A DNA stretch of 64,000 nucleotides from Devosia ureilytica (GCF_024273195.1 NZ_JAMZCU010000001.1:519652-583651), one strand, 5' to 3'; shown: positions 37,020 to 46,956, counted from the first letter of the stretch. Made by a program: numbers and translations. Notes: generated from the letters alone by a model not told the origin.

Positions 37020-38987
37020 CTAGCCGGCAATCAACTTGGCAGCGCGCCGAAATTCAGCCTCTGCTTCGGGCGCGAAGCGGAAGGTCTGGAGGAAGTCGTT
37101 AACACCGTAGGCCGGCAGGCCGGCGTGAATGCCGGCCATGGCGACACGTGCCGGGTCGATTTGTCCGGCCAGCGCCAGGCAATAGGCCAAAATGGCGTGG
37201 ATGGCGTAATGGGCATTGGGTCTGGCAGCGGCCCTGGCCGCCCATTCAGCGGCCTCTGCGAACTGACCCAGCCGCACATGGGCAATAGCGCGCGTCCCCA
37301 ACATGCCGAAGAGCAATGGATCAAAGGGGCTCAGGCGTCGTGCATGATCGGCCGCAACGATGGCCCCCAGCGGGTCACCAGATTGCGAGCCGACGAAAGA
37401 CAGGGCGTAGTGACCGAGCGCAAAGTTCGGGCTCAGCGCGATGGCCTGCTCCAGTTCCACCACGGACCGATCGTCCTGGCCACGCATCCAGAGCGCGCGC
37501 CCCATGGCCCAGTGGGCTGCTGGGTCATGATCATCAGCCAGCACGGCTTCGCTCGCTGCTGCATAGGCGAATTCCCGTTGCTCCTCGCGGTCACCCCAGT
37601 GCTGGAAGCCGCTTTGCCAATGTGTAAAGGACAGCCCGGCATGGGCCCGGGCATATGTCGGGTCAAGCGTCACGGACTGTTGGAAAAACTGGCGCGCCGT
37701 CTCGTTCTCCGCCTTGGTAAAGCGATACATGTGCCAGAGCCCGCGGTGATAGGCCTCCCATGCCGTCAACGAGTTCGGCGGCTTGAGAATGGCAAGGTTT
37801 CGCTCGACCGTCTCGATTTCGCTGGCGATGGACGACACGATCTGGTCGCCGATGTCCTCTAGCATGTCGAACGCAGCCAGCGCCGCTCGCTCGAACACGT
37901 CGCTCCAGACGATGCGTCCTGAGCGCACATCCACCAGTTCGACCTCCACCTTGAGGCGCCCGCCACGCACGTTGACCGTCCCTCCCGCCATGTAGGCGAC
38001 GCCGAGTTTGCGGGCGGCATCCATATCCCCCAAACCGGCTTCCGAAAGGGCGTAGACGGAGCCTCGGGCGATCACCGAAAGGCTGCGCAGCCGGGCCAGC
38101 CTGGTGATAATGTCCTGCGTGAGCCCTGCCCCCAGGCCACCACCAAAGCTGGGGCCGGCCGTTTCCACAAAGGGCATGACCGCCAGGGCTGCCCTCTCAT
38201 GGGCAGACGGCACCTCAGCGCGTACGGGCTCTTGGGCAGGCCGGGCCGGCGATGACATAGCGTGTGAAGCACGCCAGTTCCGCAGCGTCTGGAGATCGAG
38301 GTCTTCGCTCCGAAACAGGTCCATGGTGGCGCGCAGGTGGGCGGCAGCGGCATCGGCGGCACCAGATTGCCTCAGTTCGGTCAGCAGGAGCACATGAGCC
38401 CGCTCATCGAAGGGAGAGAGCGTCACCCACCGTTCGATCAGGCAACGCCGCCGTGCGGCATCGGTCGATGGATCGGAAATAATGCGCTCGATGAGATCGA
38501 TATAGGCCGATCGCCAATGCCAGCGCTGCGCGGTCAGCCAGGCTTGAAACCGCGGACCATGATCAATGTGCAGGCCCTCCAGAAACTCCCCTGTCCACAG
38601 ATCCTCGGCATGTTGCAGGACGTCCGGGGCACCCGATTTCAGCACCGCCAGATCAACCTGGCACGCTGTCAGGTCCAGCCAGACGCGATCGTCCTCGGTC
38701 TGCACGCGACGCAGCCCGTGCTCATCGAGCAGGCCCCTGAGCTTGCTAAGGCACCAACGCAGCTCGCCGCGCGGATCGTTCGGCACGTCCCAGAGTAGTT
38801 CGCACAGATGGTCGCGGCTGACCGGATGGGGGCTGAGTACCAGATAGGCCAAAAGGGCGCGGGTCTTGCGCGAGTGCGGCAAGGCAATGGGTTCGCCGCC
38901 CCGTGACAATGCCAGTGGTCCGAGCATAGCCATGGCGAGGCCCGAAAACTGTTCAGCAGGATCCAGCATGGTGGATTCCACGGACAT
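37020..38987 (-). CDS. SARP/BTAD transcriptional regulator with TolB-like and TPR regions
   Basis: About 655 residues. Part 1 is an OmpR-like winged helix (SRKTRALLAYLVLSPHPVSRDHLCELLW). Part 2 is a bacterial transcriptional activation domain (FDERAHVLLLTELRQSGAADAAAAHLRA). Part 3 is a CadC/adenylate-cyclase-type TolB-like segment (GLTQDIITRLARLRSLSVIARGSVY ... GTVNVRGGRLKVEVELVD). Part 4 is a run of tetratricopeptide-like helices to the C-terminus. The start is the ATG 10 bp after GGAGG; another lies 18 bp upstream. It is divergent from the cysteine-synthase/decarboxylase pair and probably activates it. SARP regulators are best known from actinobacterial secondary metabolism. Confidence 0.85.
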   Translation of the reverse strand: MSVESTMLDPAEQFSGLAMAMLGPLALSRGGEPIALPHSRKTRALLAYLVLSPHPVSRDHLCELLWDVPNDPRGELRWCLSKLRGLLDEHGLRRVQTEDDRVWLDLTACQVDLAVLKSGAPDVLQHAEDLWTGEFLEGLHIDHGPRFQAWLTAQRWHWRSAYIDLIERIISDPSTDAARRRCLIERWVTLSPFDERAHVLLLTELRQSGAADAAAAHLRATMDLFRSEDLDLQTLRNWRASHAMSSPARPAQEPVRAEVPSAHERAALAVMPFVETAGPSFGGGLGAGLTQDIITRLARLRSLSVIARGSVYALSEAGLGDMDAARKLGVAYMAGGTVNVRGGRLKVEVELVDVRSGRIVWSDVFERAALAAFDMLEDIGDQIVSSIASEIETVERNLAILKPPNSLTAWEAYHRGLWHMYRFTKAENETARQFFQQSVTLDPTYARAHAGLSFTHWQSGFQHWGDREEQREFAYAAASEAVLADDHDPAAHWAMGRALWMRGQDDRSVVELEQAIALSPNFALGHYALSFVGSQSGDPLGAIVAADHARRLSPFDPLLFGMLGTRAIAHVRLGQFAEAAEWAARAAARPNAHYAIHAILAYCLALAGQIDPARVAMAGIHAGLPAYGVNDFLQTFRFAPEAEAEFRRAAKLIAG

Positions 38988-39091
38988 TTCCACGCTTCCT
39001 CCCATGTTCGCCGAGCGAGCAACAGTCTAACATTGAATGCTGAGACATGCAGCCGGGGTCTTTACCGGAGTACCGCGAGGAGAATCGCACC

Positions 39092-40177
39092 ATGAATGAT
39101 CCAAAAATCAGGACCACTAAAGGTCGTGGCAAGCTGTTCGACAGTGTGCTTGAGACCGTGGGGGATACGCCCGCAATCCGCGTCAACAATCTCGCCGTTC
39201 CTGGCGTAACACTTTACGTGAAGGCAGAGTTCTTCAATCCGGGCGCGTCGGTGAAGGACCGGCTCGCCCTCAATATTATCGAAGCAGCGGAGCGCAGTGG
39301 CGCACTCAAGCCTGGCCAGACCATTGTGGAAGCCACCAGCGGCAATACCGGTATCGGTCTGGCGATAGTGTGTGCCCAGAAGGGCTATCCCCTGGTCGTG
39401 ACCATGGCCGACAGCTTCTCTATCGAACGACGCCGCCTGATGCGGATGCTCGGCGCGCGCGTGGTGCTCACACCGCGGGCCCAGAAAGGCCTCGGCATGT
39501 ACAACAAGGCCGTCGAGCTGGCTGAGGCCAATGGCTGGTTCCTCGCGCGGCAATTTGAAACCGAGGCCAATGCCGATATTCACGAGGCCACCACGGCACG
39601 CGAGATCATCAATGACTTCGCAGGCTCAAGGCTCGACTACGTTGTCTCCGGCTATGGGACTGGCGGCACCGTGACCGGCATAGCGCGTGTGCTCCGCCGT
39701 GAACGTCCCGATACCCGGATCGTGCTCAGCGAGCCGGCAAATGCGCAATTGTTGGCGAGTGGCGAGCAGCAGGTGCGCGGGGCCGGCGGCGCGCCTGCCG
39801 CGAGCCACCCCGCATTCACGCCGCACCCCATCCAGGGCTGGACGCCCGATTTCATCCCATTGGTGCTGCAGGAAGCTGTCGATACCAAGGGCTATGATGA
39901 ACTCATTCCCATCGCGGGTCCCGACGCCATCGCATGGGCCCAGAAGCTGGCCCAAAAGGAAGGTATCCTGACCGGCATTTCCGGTGGGGCCAGCTTCGGC
40001 GTGGCGCACCAGGTTGCCGAACGCGCCGAACCCGGCTCAGTCATCCTATGCATCTTGCCCGACACGGGAGAGCGCTACCTGTCCACTCCACTGTTCGAGT
40101 CAATCGAAGCAGAAATGAGTGCGGAGGAGGTTGCACTCTCGCTCTCTACGCCGGGCTATCAGCTCGAGACCGTGTGA
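39092..40177 (+). CDS. Cysteine-synthase-like PLP enzyme
   Basis: 361 residues of fold type II. The PLP lysine is K55 in NPGASVKDRL, the phosphate loop is TSGNTGIGLA, the internal GTGGT loop is present and the serine-binding loop near the end is ISGGASFG. Such enzymes add a sulfur or other nucleophile to O-acetyl- or O-phosphoserine. The start is the ATG after CGAGGAG. A TGATG junction couples it to the decarboxylase, and a second, separate cysteine synthase starts at 63903. This copy is therefore probably specialised, making a beta-substituted alanine for the decarboxylase (inference). Confidence 0.87.
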   Translation: MNDPKIRTTKGRGKLFDSVLETVGDTPAIRVNNLAVPGVTLYVKAEFFNPGASVKDRLALNIIEAAERSGALKPGQTIVEATSGNTGIGLAIVCAQKGYPLVVTMADSFSIERRRLMRMLGARVVLTPRAQKGLGMYNKAVELAEANGWFLARQFETEANADIHEATTAREIINDFAGSRLDYVVSGYGTGGTVTGIARVLRRERPDTRIVLSEPANAQLLASGEQQVRGAGGAPAASHPAFTPHPIQGWTPDFIPLVLQEAVDTKGYDELIPIAGPDAIAWAQKLAQKEGILTGISGGASFGVAHQVAERAEPGSVILCILPDTGERYLSTPLFESIEAEMSAEEVALSLSTPGYQLETV

Positions 40178-41664
40178 TGCACGGCCAGGTTCACGGCCCG
40201 GAGGAAACGCTCGATCCCGACGACTGGGCAACCGCTGAGGCCATCTCACACCGCATTGTGGGCGACGCGGTCGCCTATCTGCGGGATGTGCGGGATCGGG
40301 CGCCGTGGACGGACATGCCGCACAGTGTCCGTGAAACCTTCACGGAACCTCTGCCATCTGAGCCAACGGACCTGGCCGAAGTCTATCAGGCGGTGCTGGA
40401 CAGCCTGATGCCCTACCCCATGGGCAATATCCATCCCCGCTTCTGGTCCTGGTACATGGGGTCGTCGAACCTGACGGGCGCGCTCGGCGATTTTATCGCC
40501 GCGGTGCAGGGGTCCAATCTCGGTGGCGGCAATCACGCCGCCGCCCTGATGGACCAGCAGGTCGTGGGCTGGTGCAAACAGATGCTCGGGTTTCCGGCCA
40601 GTGCCACCGGATCGCTCGAAAGCGGTGGCTCCATGGCCAACTTCATCGGGCTGACCGTGGCGCGGAACGTCAAGGCCGGTGCCGATATTCGAGAACTTGG
40701 CGTAGCCGCCCTGCCCCGACCAATGCGCTATTACGCATCTGACCAGGCCCACTCGTGCCACCGCAAGGCGATGGAGGCTCTGGGGCTTGGGAACCAGGCG
40801 TTGCGGCGCATTCCCAGCAATGATGCAATGGCCATTGACATAGAGGCGCTGCGCCGGGCGATTGCCGAAGACCGAGCCGCGGGACTTAACCCGGCCTGCA
40901 TTATCGGCACGGCCGGGACCGTCAACTCGGGCGCCATCGATGATCTTGAGGCGCTGGCCAACCTGGCCGCCGAGGAAGGCCTCTGGTTCCACGTCGATGG
41001 GTGTATTGGCGCCCTCGTCGCCATCGCTCCGCGTAACCGCAATCTAGTCGCCGGCATCGAACGGGCTGACTCGGTCGCCCTGGACCCGCACAAATGGCTG
41101 CATGCCCCTTTCGAGGTCGGTTGCGCCCTGGTGCGAGACCCTCAGGCACAGCACAAGACCTTTGCCGTCACCCCGGAATATCTCGAAGCGTCGCCGCGCG
41201 GCCTGGCCGCCGCACCCTGGCTGCATGAATATGGCTTGCAGACCACAAAGGCCTTCCGCGCCCTCAAGGTGTGGATGGCGATCAAAGAACACGGCATCGA
41301 AAAATTCGGCCGTCTGATTGACCAGAACATTGACCAGGCACTTTATTTGAGCGGCCTGATCGACGCCGAGCCGGGCCTGGAACGCGTGGCGCCGACCACA
41401 ATCAACATTGTCTGCTTCGCAATCAAAATAGCCGGAAACGATTCTGAAGCGGCCAAGCGGGTAAACATCGAAGCCATGCTGCGGCTGCAGGAAGAGGGCA
41501 TCGCCGTCCTTTCCGACACAACCGTCAAGGGCCGACATTGCCTGCGCGTGGCTATCACCAATCATCGCACGCGAAGGTCCGACCTCGACCTGCTCGTGCG
41601 CGAATTGGTGCGCCTGCGCTCGACCTTGCTCGTCACTGAATCTCCAACGGCGCCTAAATCTTGA
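40177..41664 (+). CDS. Group II PLP-dependent decarboxylase (aromatic-L-amino-acid/glutamate decarboxylase-like)
   Basis: 495 residues. The PLP lysine is K306 in ALDPHKWLH, the stacking histidine is His192 (SDQAHSCHRKA) and the pyridine-nitrogen partner is Asp274 (FHVDGCIGA). It also has the GNIHPRFWSWYMGS N-terminal region seen in DOPA-decarboxylase-type enzymes. It removes the carboxyl group of an amino acid to give an amine. The ATG overlaps the previous stop by 1 bp, so both proteins are made together. The substrate is not identifiable. Confidence 0.88.
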   Translation: MHGQVHGPEETLDPDDWATAEAISHRIVGDAVAYLRDVRDRAPWTDMPHSVRETFTEPLPSEPTDLAEVYQAVLDSLMPYPMGNIHPRFWSWYMGSSNLTGALGDFIAAVQGSNLGGGNHAAALMDQQVVGWCKQMLGFPASATGSLESGGSMANFIGLTVARNVKAGADIRELGVAALPRPMRYYASDQAHSCHRKAMEALGLGNQALRRIPSNDAMAIDIEALRRAIAEDRAAGLNPACIIGTAGTVNSGAIDDLEALANLAAEEGLWFHVDGCIGALVAIAPRNRNLVAGIERADSVALDPHKWLHAPFEVGCALVRDPQAQHKTFAVTPEYLEASPRGLAAAPWLHEYGLQTTKAFRALKVWMAIKEHGIEKFGRLIDQNIDQALYLSGLIDAEPGLERVAPTTINIVCFAIKIAGNDSEAAKRVNIEAMLRLQEEGIAVLSDTTVKGRHCLRVAITNHRTRRSDLDLLVRELVRLRSTLLVTESPTAPKS

Positions 41665-41775
41665 CCGCCGGTGATTGTTGACGAAGCACGTTTGGTGCGG
41701 AGCGATGTCGAGCCTTCGTTCGGCCGCTTGACAACGTGACACGTTCCCAACCGCCGGCCGGCATCAATAGAACGC

Positions 41776-43011
41776 TCAGTGCGGGCGGGTTTCTTCGCCC
41801 CAGACCAGCAACACGGCTCCTGAAATGAGCATGGCAATGGCGACAAACCAGAACGCGGCCTCAATCTGGCCGGAGAGGTTTGCGGCCAGGGCAAAACCAA
41901 GGGCGCCGATTGCGTAGCCGAGATCGCGCCAGAAGCGGTAAATGCCAATGGCCGATCCGCGCCAGGTCGGCGAGGCGATATCGGCCACGGCCGCTGAAAG
42001 GTTGGGATAGAGCATCGCCATCCCCAGGCCAGAGACAGCCGCCGAGAATGACCACCAGACAATACCGTCTCCAACGACCATCATGGCCACGCCACCGCCA
42101 CAGACCCACATGCCCAAAACATTGAGCCAATGGCGGCCGATCTTGTCTGACAATGGCCCGGTGACGAGTTGCGAGCCACCCCAGACCATGCCGTACATGC
42201 CCACGACCCAGCCGATTTCCGGGAGGCTGAGGCCACGCGAGAACAAAAAGACCGGGTAAATGACCCACACCAGAGCATCGACGAATTTTTCAACGAGTCC
42301 AGCCTGCGAAATGGCGGCAAGCCTGCGGTCCCGCCAGGACATCAATGCGAAGACCTCCCAGGTCGAGAGGGGTGCGGTCGCGGCGGTGGCCTTGGCTTCA
42401 GCATGCGCCCAGGGAAGAGTGTCGCGGACAAAGAACGCCGAGAGGAAAAGACCCAGTCCGATAACGATCAGACCGAAGCTCAGCAGACCCTCTCGCGGTC
42501 CCATAATGGTCGCGGCATAGCCGGTAATGATCCCGGCGAGGGCCACGCCCACATAGCCGGCAAACTCGTTGAGCCCAATGACGACACCCCGCTGGTTGGC
42601 CCGCGTGAGGTCGAGCTTGGAGGTTTGTGCCATGGACCAGCAGAGGCCCTGATTGACGCCGAGCAGCACGGTCGCGGCGACGATCCAGTTCCAATTGGGG
42701 GCAAGTGCGATCATTACCGGAATGGGCAGCGCCACCAGCCAGCCTAGCACCAGAACCCTCTTGCGCCCGATCCGCTCGGATAGTCGGCCGGCAACAAAGT
42801 TAAGAACGCCCTTGACCACCCCGAAGGCGATGACGAAGGCCGACAGCAGCACGAAGGAGCCACGCTCGAGGCCGAATTCGCTTTCGGCCAGCGCTGGAAC
42901 AACTGTTCGGGTCATGCCGATGGCAAAGCCGACCAGAAGCACCTGGACGAGCTGGTGGACAAACTGGTGGCGATTTTCGGCAATGCCGAACTGGTGCGTG
43001 ATGGCTGTCAT
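41776..43011 (-). CDS. Major facilitator superfamily transporter
   Basis: 411 residues with about 12 membrane segments and MFS loops (GRLSERIGRKRVLVLGW between TM2 and TM3, GPLSDKIGRHWLNVLGM in the second half). It lies 6 bp after the MBL hydrolase gene on the same strand, so the two form an operon behind the 24-bp palindrome. An export or uptake role linked to sulfur compounds is only suggested by that neighbour. Its stop faces the decarboxylase stop. Confidence 0.88.
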   Translation of the reverse strand: MTAITHQFGIAENRHQFVHQLVQVLLVGFAIGMTRTVVPALAESEFGLERGSFVLLSAFVIAFGVVKGVLNFVAGRLSERIGRKRVLVLGWLVALPIPVMIALAPNWNWIVAATVLLGVNQGLCWSMAQTSKLDLTRANQRGVVIGLNEFAGYVGVALAGIITGYAATIMGPREGLLSFGLIVIGLGLFLSAFFVRDTLPWAHAEAKATAATAPLSTWEVFALMSWRDRRLAAISQAGLVEKFVDALVWVIYPVFLFSRGLSLPEIGWVVGMYGMVWGGSQLVTGPLSDKIGRHWLNVLGMWVCGGGVAMMVVGDGIVWWSFSAAVSGLGMAMLYPNLSAAVADIASPTWRGSAIGIYRFWRDLGYAIGALGFALAANLSGQIEAAFWFVAIAMLISGAVLLVWGEETRPH

Positions 43012-43017
43012 TGTGCT

Positions 43018-43746
43018 TTAGCTGCGGCCGGCGTTGAGGGCACGGGTCTGTGCGGCACCGGGCGGGGGCGGCGGAATATCAGCGACCATTGCGGCAATGA
43101 AATCGGCCTCGTTGTCAATGGCAAAGGCGGAATTGAAACGACGCTCGAAGCCGATCGTCGAAGAGGGCTTGCCGGACAGCTTGCGCCCACAGACCGAGCC
43201 GGAAAAGGCACCCGGCAACACTTCGAGATGATCAGGGAGGGACTTGAGCCGCTGGGCGCTGGCAAAGAGAGCGCGTGCACCTTCCTCGGCGCTGCTGGCC
43301 AATTCTGTGCGACCAAGATCGCCGACCATCAAGGTGTGGCCGGTGACGACGAACCAGGGTTCTTTGGTGCGCGTCCGGTCAGTGACAAGCAGGGAGATGT
43401 GTTCGGGCGTGTGACCGGGCGTATGCATGACACCAAGCGTGACATTGCCCAATTCGAGCACGTCGCCATCGGCGACGCCGTGATAGTCGAAGGTCACATC
43501 GGCACTTTCATGCAGCACATATTTGCCGCCCGACGCCTCGGCCAGTTCACGGCCTGTCGAGATGTGGTCAGCATGTACATGGGTGTCAATGACATAAAGG
43601 ATCTTCATGCCGGTCTGCTCGGCAGCCTCCAGATAGGGCGCGATCGGACCGATGGGGTCGATGACAGCGCCGGAGGCCTTGCCGCCGCAGCCGAGAAGAT
43701 AGGAGGCACCGACTGGATCGGTGTGCAGGAACTGACGAACAATCAT
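43018..43746 (-). CDS. MBL-fold hydrolase, persulfide dioxygenase (ETHE1/BlhA)-like
   Basis: 242 residues. The metallo-beta-lactamase motif H56-x-H58-x-D60-H61 (DTHVHADH), His112 (TPGHTPEH) and Asp143 (VGDLGRTEL) are intact. The DTHVHADHISTGREL form and short length are those of ETHE1-like enzymes that oxidise glutathione persulfide in sulfide detoxification. The start is the ATG of MIVRQFLHTDP behind AAGG; a 24-residue longer reading runs into the operator region. It is the first gene of an operon with the MFS transporter. Confidence 0.88.
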   Translation of the reverse strand: MIVRQFLHTDPVGASYLLGCGGKASGAVIDPIGPIAPYLEAAEQTGMKILYVIDTHVHADHISTGRELAEASGGKYVLHESADVTFDYHGVADGDVLELGNVTLGVMHTPGHTPEHISLLVTDRTRTKEPWFVVTGHTLMVGDLGRTELASSAEEGARALFASAQRLKSLPDHLEVLPGAFSGSVCGRKLSGKPSSTIGFERRFNSAFAIDNEADFIAAMVADIPPPPPGAAQTRALNAGRS

Positions 43747-43780
43747 TGCTGGGACCTTCTTTGACCATGGCCAAAGCCAT

Positions 43781-43804
43781 ACATTCAATATTTTCATTGA
43801 ATGT
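43781..43804. promoter_or_regulatory. 24-bp palindromic operator candidate upstream of the MBL/MFS operon
   Basis: Perfect 9-bp inverted repeat ACATTCAAT / ATTGAATGT separated by ATTTTC, 35 bp before the MBL start, in AT-rich DNA unlike its surroundings. By context a sulfide-responsive ArsR-type repressor (BigR/SqrR class) is a plausible ligand. No such regulator is in the window and the spacing differs from the SqrR site as I recall it. Confidence 0.6.
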
Positions 43805-43981
43805 GATAATGACCGCACCTGGTCGTGTCAAGCGTCGCGCGCCAGCGCGCCGGTTCTGAGCTGTTCGCCCAGACAGCCAAACACCTGAAAGCCCGATCCT
43901 CCACCGAGCCCCCTCGCCCCGGCAGACTTCAAGATAATGGGCGGCCAATGACCGCCCACCTGATGAAGTATTCCTCAGATG

Positions 43982-45490
43982 TCAGGCTTCTTCACCTTTG
44001 AACGCCTCTTCGCGATTCTTGCGGAAATTGGGCACGATCATCATGAGCAGCAGAAGTGCGGTGGCAACGAGCAGCGTCAGGCTGATCGGCCTTTCGACGA
44101 ACACGCTGGCGTCGCCCTGCGAGATGAGCAAGGTCCTGCGCAGGTTGGTTTCGAGCAGGGGGCCGAGGACGAAGCCGAGGAGTAGAGGGCCAGGTTCGCA
44201 CTTGGCCTTGCGGAAGAGGTAGCCGACGAGGCCGAAACCGGCGGCCAAAGCCACGTCAAAGATGCGATTGTTAAGGCTGTAGACGCCGACGCAGCAGAAC
44301 AGCAGGATCGCCGGATAGAGCAGTCTGTACGGGATCGTCAGCAGCCGAACCCACAGACCGATCAGCGGCAGGTTGATCACGAGAAGCATGGCATTGCCGA
44401 TCCACATGCTGGCCACCAGGCCCCAGAATATCTGCGGCTGTGACTGCAGTATCTGCGGCCCGGGTGTCAGCCCGTGAATCACGAAGGCGCTGAGCATCAT
44501 CGCCATCATATTGTTGGACGGGATGCCCAATGTCAGCAGCGGAATGAACGACGATTGGGCGCCAGCGTTGTTGGCAGCCTCCGGCCCAGCGACGCCTTCC
44601 ACAGCACCCTCACCGAATTCGGCTGGGCGCTTCGAGACACGTTTCTCAAGAGAGTAAGCGCTGAACGAAGCCAACGTAGCTCCACCGCCCGGGAGAATGC
44701 CGAGGAAAGTGCCGACGCCGGTGCCGCGAAGGACGGCCGGCCAGGCGCGCTTGAAATCTTCCCGTGTCGGCCAGAGCCGGGTGATCTTGGCGACTTTGAC
44801 CCCGCTGGCGCCGGTCTTTTCCAGGTTCTCGATAATTTCCGAGAAGCCGAAAAGACCAATTGCGATGACAATGAAGTCGATGCCGTCAAACAGTTCGATG
44901 GCGCCGAACGTCATTCGGGACGCTCCGGTGCTCAAATCCGTGCCCACTGTCCCAAGCAGGAGGCCGATCAGGATCATGCCAATTGCCTTGAGAACGGGGC
45001 CCCGGGCGAGGATTGTGGCGGCCAGCAGGCCGAAGATCATCAAGGAAACGTATTCGGCGGGACCGAAAGACAGCGCGAAACCGGACAGGGTCGGACCGGC
45101 AATCGCCAGGCCGAAGGTTGCAACGGTGCCGGCAAAAAATGATCCCAACGCCGCGACAGCAAGGGCTGCGCCGGCGCGGCCCTTCTGTGCCATCTTGTAG
45201 CCGTCGATAGCCGTAACCACGGTCGAGGCCTCGCCGGGCAGATTGACCAGGATCGCAGTGGTCGAGCCACCATATTGGGCGCCGTAGTAAATGCCAGCGA
45301 GCATGATGATCCCGGCCAATGGCGGCAGAAAGAACGTCACTGGCAGCAGGACAGCAATTGTCGTCGTCGGCCCGATGCCCGGAAGAACGCCGATCAAAGT
45401 ACCAAGCAGCGCGCCGAGCAGACAGAAAGCCAGGTTTTCGGGGGTAAGGGCGGCACCGAAGCCGAGGGCTAGAAGATCCAGGAATTCCAT
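43982..45490 (-). CDS. tctA: Tripartite tricarboxylate transporter permease TctA
   Basis: 502 residues with about 12 membrane segments and TctA landmarks: [37 protein letters not shown] and [29 protein letters not shown]. It forms the large membrane subunit of a binding-protein-dependent secondary importer for carboxylates. It follows tctB after a 54-bp gap. The genes downstream of the promoter run tctC, tctB, tctA. Confidence 0.95.
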   Translation of the reverse strand: MEFLDLLALGFGAALTPENLAFCLLGALLGTLIGVLPGIGPTTTIAVLLPVTFFLPPLAGIIMLAGIYYGAQYGGSTTAILVNLPGEASTVVTAIDGYKMAQKGRAGAALAVAALGSFFAGTVATFGLAIAGPTLSGFALSFGPAEYVSLMIFGLLAATILARGPVLKAIGMILIGLLLGTVGTDLSTGASRMTFGAIELFDGIDFIVIAIGLFGFSEIIENLEKTGASGVKVAKITRLWPTREDFKRAWPAVLRGTGVGTFLGILPGGGATLASFSAYSLEKRVSKRPAEFGEGAVEGVAGPEAANNAGAQSSFIPLLTLGIPSNNMMAMMLSAFVIHGLTPGPQILQSQPQIFWGLVASMWIGNAMLLVINLPLIGLWVRLLTIPYRLLYPAILLFCCVGVYSLNNRIFDVALAAGFGLVGYLFRKAKCEPGPLLLGFVLGPLLETNLRRTLLISQGDASVFVERPISLTLLVATALLLLMMIVPNFRKNREEAFKGEEA

Positions 45491-45544
45491 GGTGACACTC
45501 CCGCGCGCCCGAGGGCGGCCAGCAAGAAAAAAGTCGAAAAGGGT

Positions 45545-46006
45545 CTAGAACGGCAAAAGCTTGATCTGGACGCCCAGACCGACGACGAAGACCAGGGCGC
45601 CGAAAATGCTCAGGCCGACAGCCAGCAGCAAAGTCTCGAACATCCGAACCTCATGGTCAGCAATGCTGCTGGTCACAATGAGAAAGAGGCTTGCTGCAAC
45701 GAATCCAAGCCAGGCAGCAACAAACGCAAATCCGATAATGGATGCCGTGATGACAAGGATCGGTCGCAACTTGGCAGGTTCGATTGGCGCATAGGCACGG
45801 CGCAGTCCGAGGAAACCGACCCACAGTCCAACGACGATCAAAAGCCAGCAGATAATTGTCGGCACGAAGCCGGCGCCCATCGATGCCAGCGATCCGAAGT
45901 CCAGGGTGCGCCCGGCCCACAGGCCGAGCGCACCGACGCCAACGAAGATCGCCGCCGTCAGCAGGTCAGGACGGTCGCCCCGGGCGCTGCTCTTGGATCC
46001 AGACAT
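45545..46006 (-). CDS. tctB: Tripartite tricarboxylate transporter small permease TctB
   Basis: 153 residues with four hydrophobic segments and the loose pattern of TctB (DLLTAAIFVGVGALGLWAGRTLDFG, SIADHEVRMFETLLLAVGLSIFGALVFV). It is the small membrane subunit that pairs with TctA. Its start overlaps the tctC stop by 1 bp. Confidence 0.88.
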   Translation of the reverse strand: MSGSKSSARGDRPDLLTAAIFVGVGALGLWAGRTLDFGSLASMGAGFVPTIICWLLIVVGLWVGFLGLRRAYAPIEPAKLRPILVITASIIGFAFVAAWLGFVAASLFLIVTSSIADHEVRMFETLLLAVGLSIFGALVFVVGLGVQIKLLPF

Positions 46007-46956
46007 TAGCGTCCAGCCTCAATCAGCGAAAAGATCTCGGTATAGCGCTCAAGACGACCCGGCATCTGTTCGACCCATTCGGCGCCCGAAAGGTAAGACA
46101 ACGGCAGAGCCATCTGCCCGGCCTGTTCGAGGAAGGCCGGATCGGCCAAGGCTTGATCCACCGCATCCGAAAGCTTGGCACGGATCTCCTCTGGCACATC
46201 GCAGCGCGTGGCAAGGCCGCGCTCCGAACTTTGGATCACGTCAAAGCCCTGCTCTTTGGCGGTCGGCAGATCTGGCGCCAATACTGAACGTTCCTCGGCG
46301 AACTGACCTATGGCCTTGAGCGCATTCTGGTCGGCCGTGCTGTATTCTCCCACATTGAGGCCGATTGCCGTGACGTGCCCGCCAAGCAGCGCGGTTTTTG
46401 CCTCATTGGCCCCGGCGAAGGGAATGGCGGTGAGGTCTATGCCTGCGGATTCTTCGAGCTGCAGCATCGCCAGATGCTCGTCGGTGCCCACACCCGTGGT
46501 TCCCATGGAGACTGCACCGGGATTTTCCTTGGCGTAGGCCACCAGCTCTTCCATGGTCTGGTAAGGCGAATTCGCCTGTACGATCAGCGCGCCCGGGTCT
46601 TCAACGATGCGGGCAATCGGGCAGATTGCTGCCGGGTCAAATCCGAGCTCGCGGCCGATCCGCATCGTCAGGAAACCGGGCGTGTTGAGCGATGAGAGCG
46701 TGTAGCCGTCGGGATTGGACTGCGCCAGCGCGGTGTAGGCGATTTCGCCCGACGCGCCGGGACGGTTGAGGACGGGAATCTCCGCCCCGAGTATTTCTTT
46801 CAGATACGGCGCGAGGGTGCGCAGCATGATGTCCGTGCCACCACCCGGAGCAAAGGCCACGATCAGTTCGATCGGACGGTCGGTAGGCCACTCGGCCTGT
46901 GCACTGCCTGTTGCAGCCAACAGTGCCAGAGCTGATGTCGCAAGGATCTTCTTCAT
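46006..46956 (-). CDS. tctC: Tripartite tricarboxylate transporter substrate-binding protein (TctC/Bug family)
   Basis: 316 residues. A signal peptide (MKKILATSALALLAATGSAQA) precedes the Bug fold with PTDRPIELIVAFAPGGGTDIMLR at the N-terminus and the GTTGVGTDEHLAMLQLEESAGI region. It captures a carboxylate in the periplasm for TctAB. The start is the ATG after AAGGGAGAG; a 17-residue extension is unsupported. The neighbouring RraA and dehydrogenase genes suggest an oxo- or hydroxy-acid ligand. Confidence 0.92.
   Translation of the reverse strand: MKKILATSALALLAATGSAQAEWPTDRPIELIVAFAPGGGTDIMLRTLAPYLKEILGAEIPVLNRPGASGEIAYTALAQSNPDGYTLSSLNTPGFLTMRIGRELGFDPAAICPIARIVEDPGALIVQANSPYQTMEELVAYAKENPGAVSMGTTGVGTDEHLAMLQLEESAGIDLTAIPFAGANEAKTALLGGHVTAIGLNVGEYSTADQNALKAIGQFAEERSVLAPDLPTAKEQGFDVIQSSERGLATRCDVPEEIRAKLSDAVDQALADPAFLEQAGQMALPLSYLSGAEWVEQMPGRLERYTEIFSLIEAGR

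Noticed and set aside
43938..43958. TGGGCGG / CCGCCCA hairpin after tctA
   Set aside because: It is positioned like a terminator for the tctCBA operon but lacks a U run on the minus strand.
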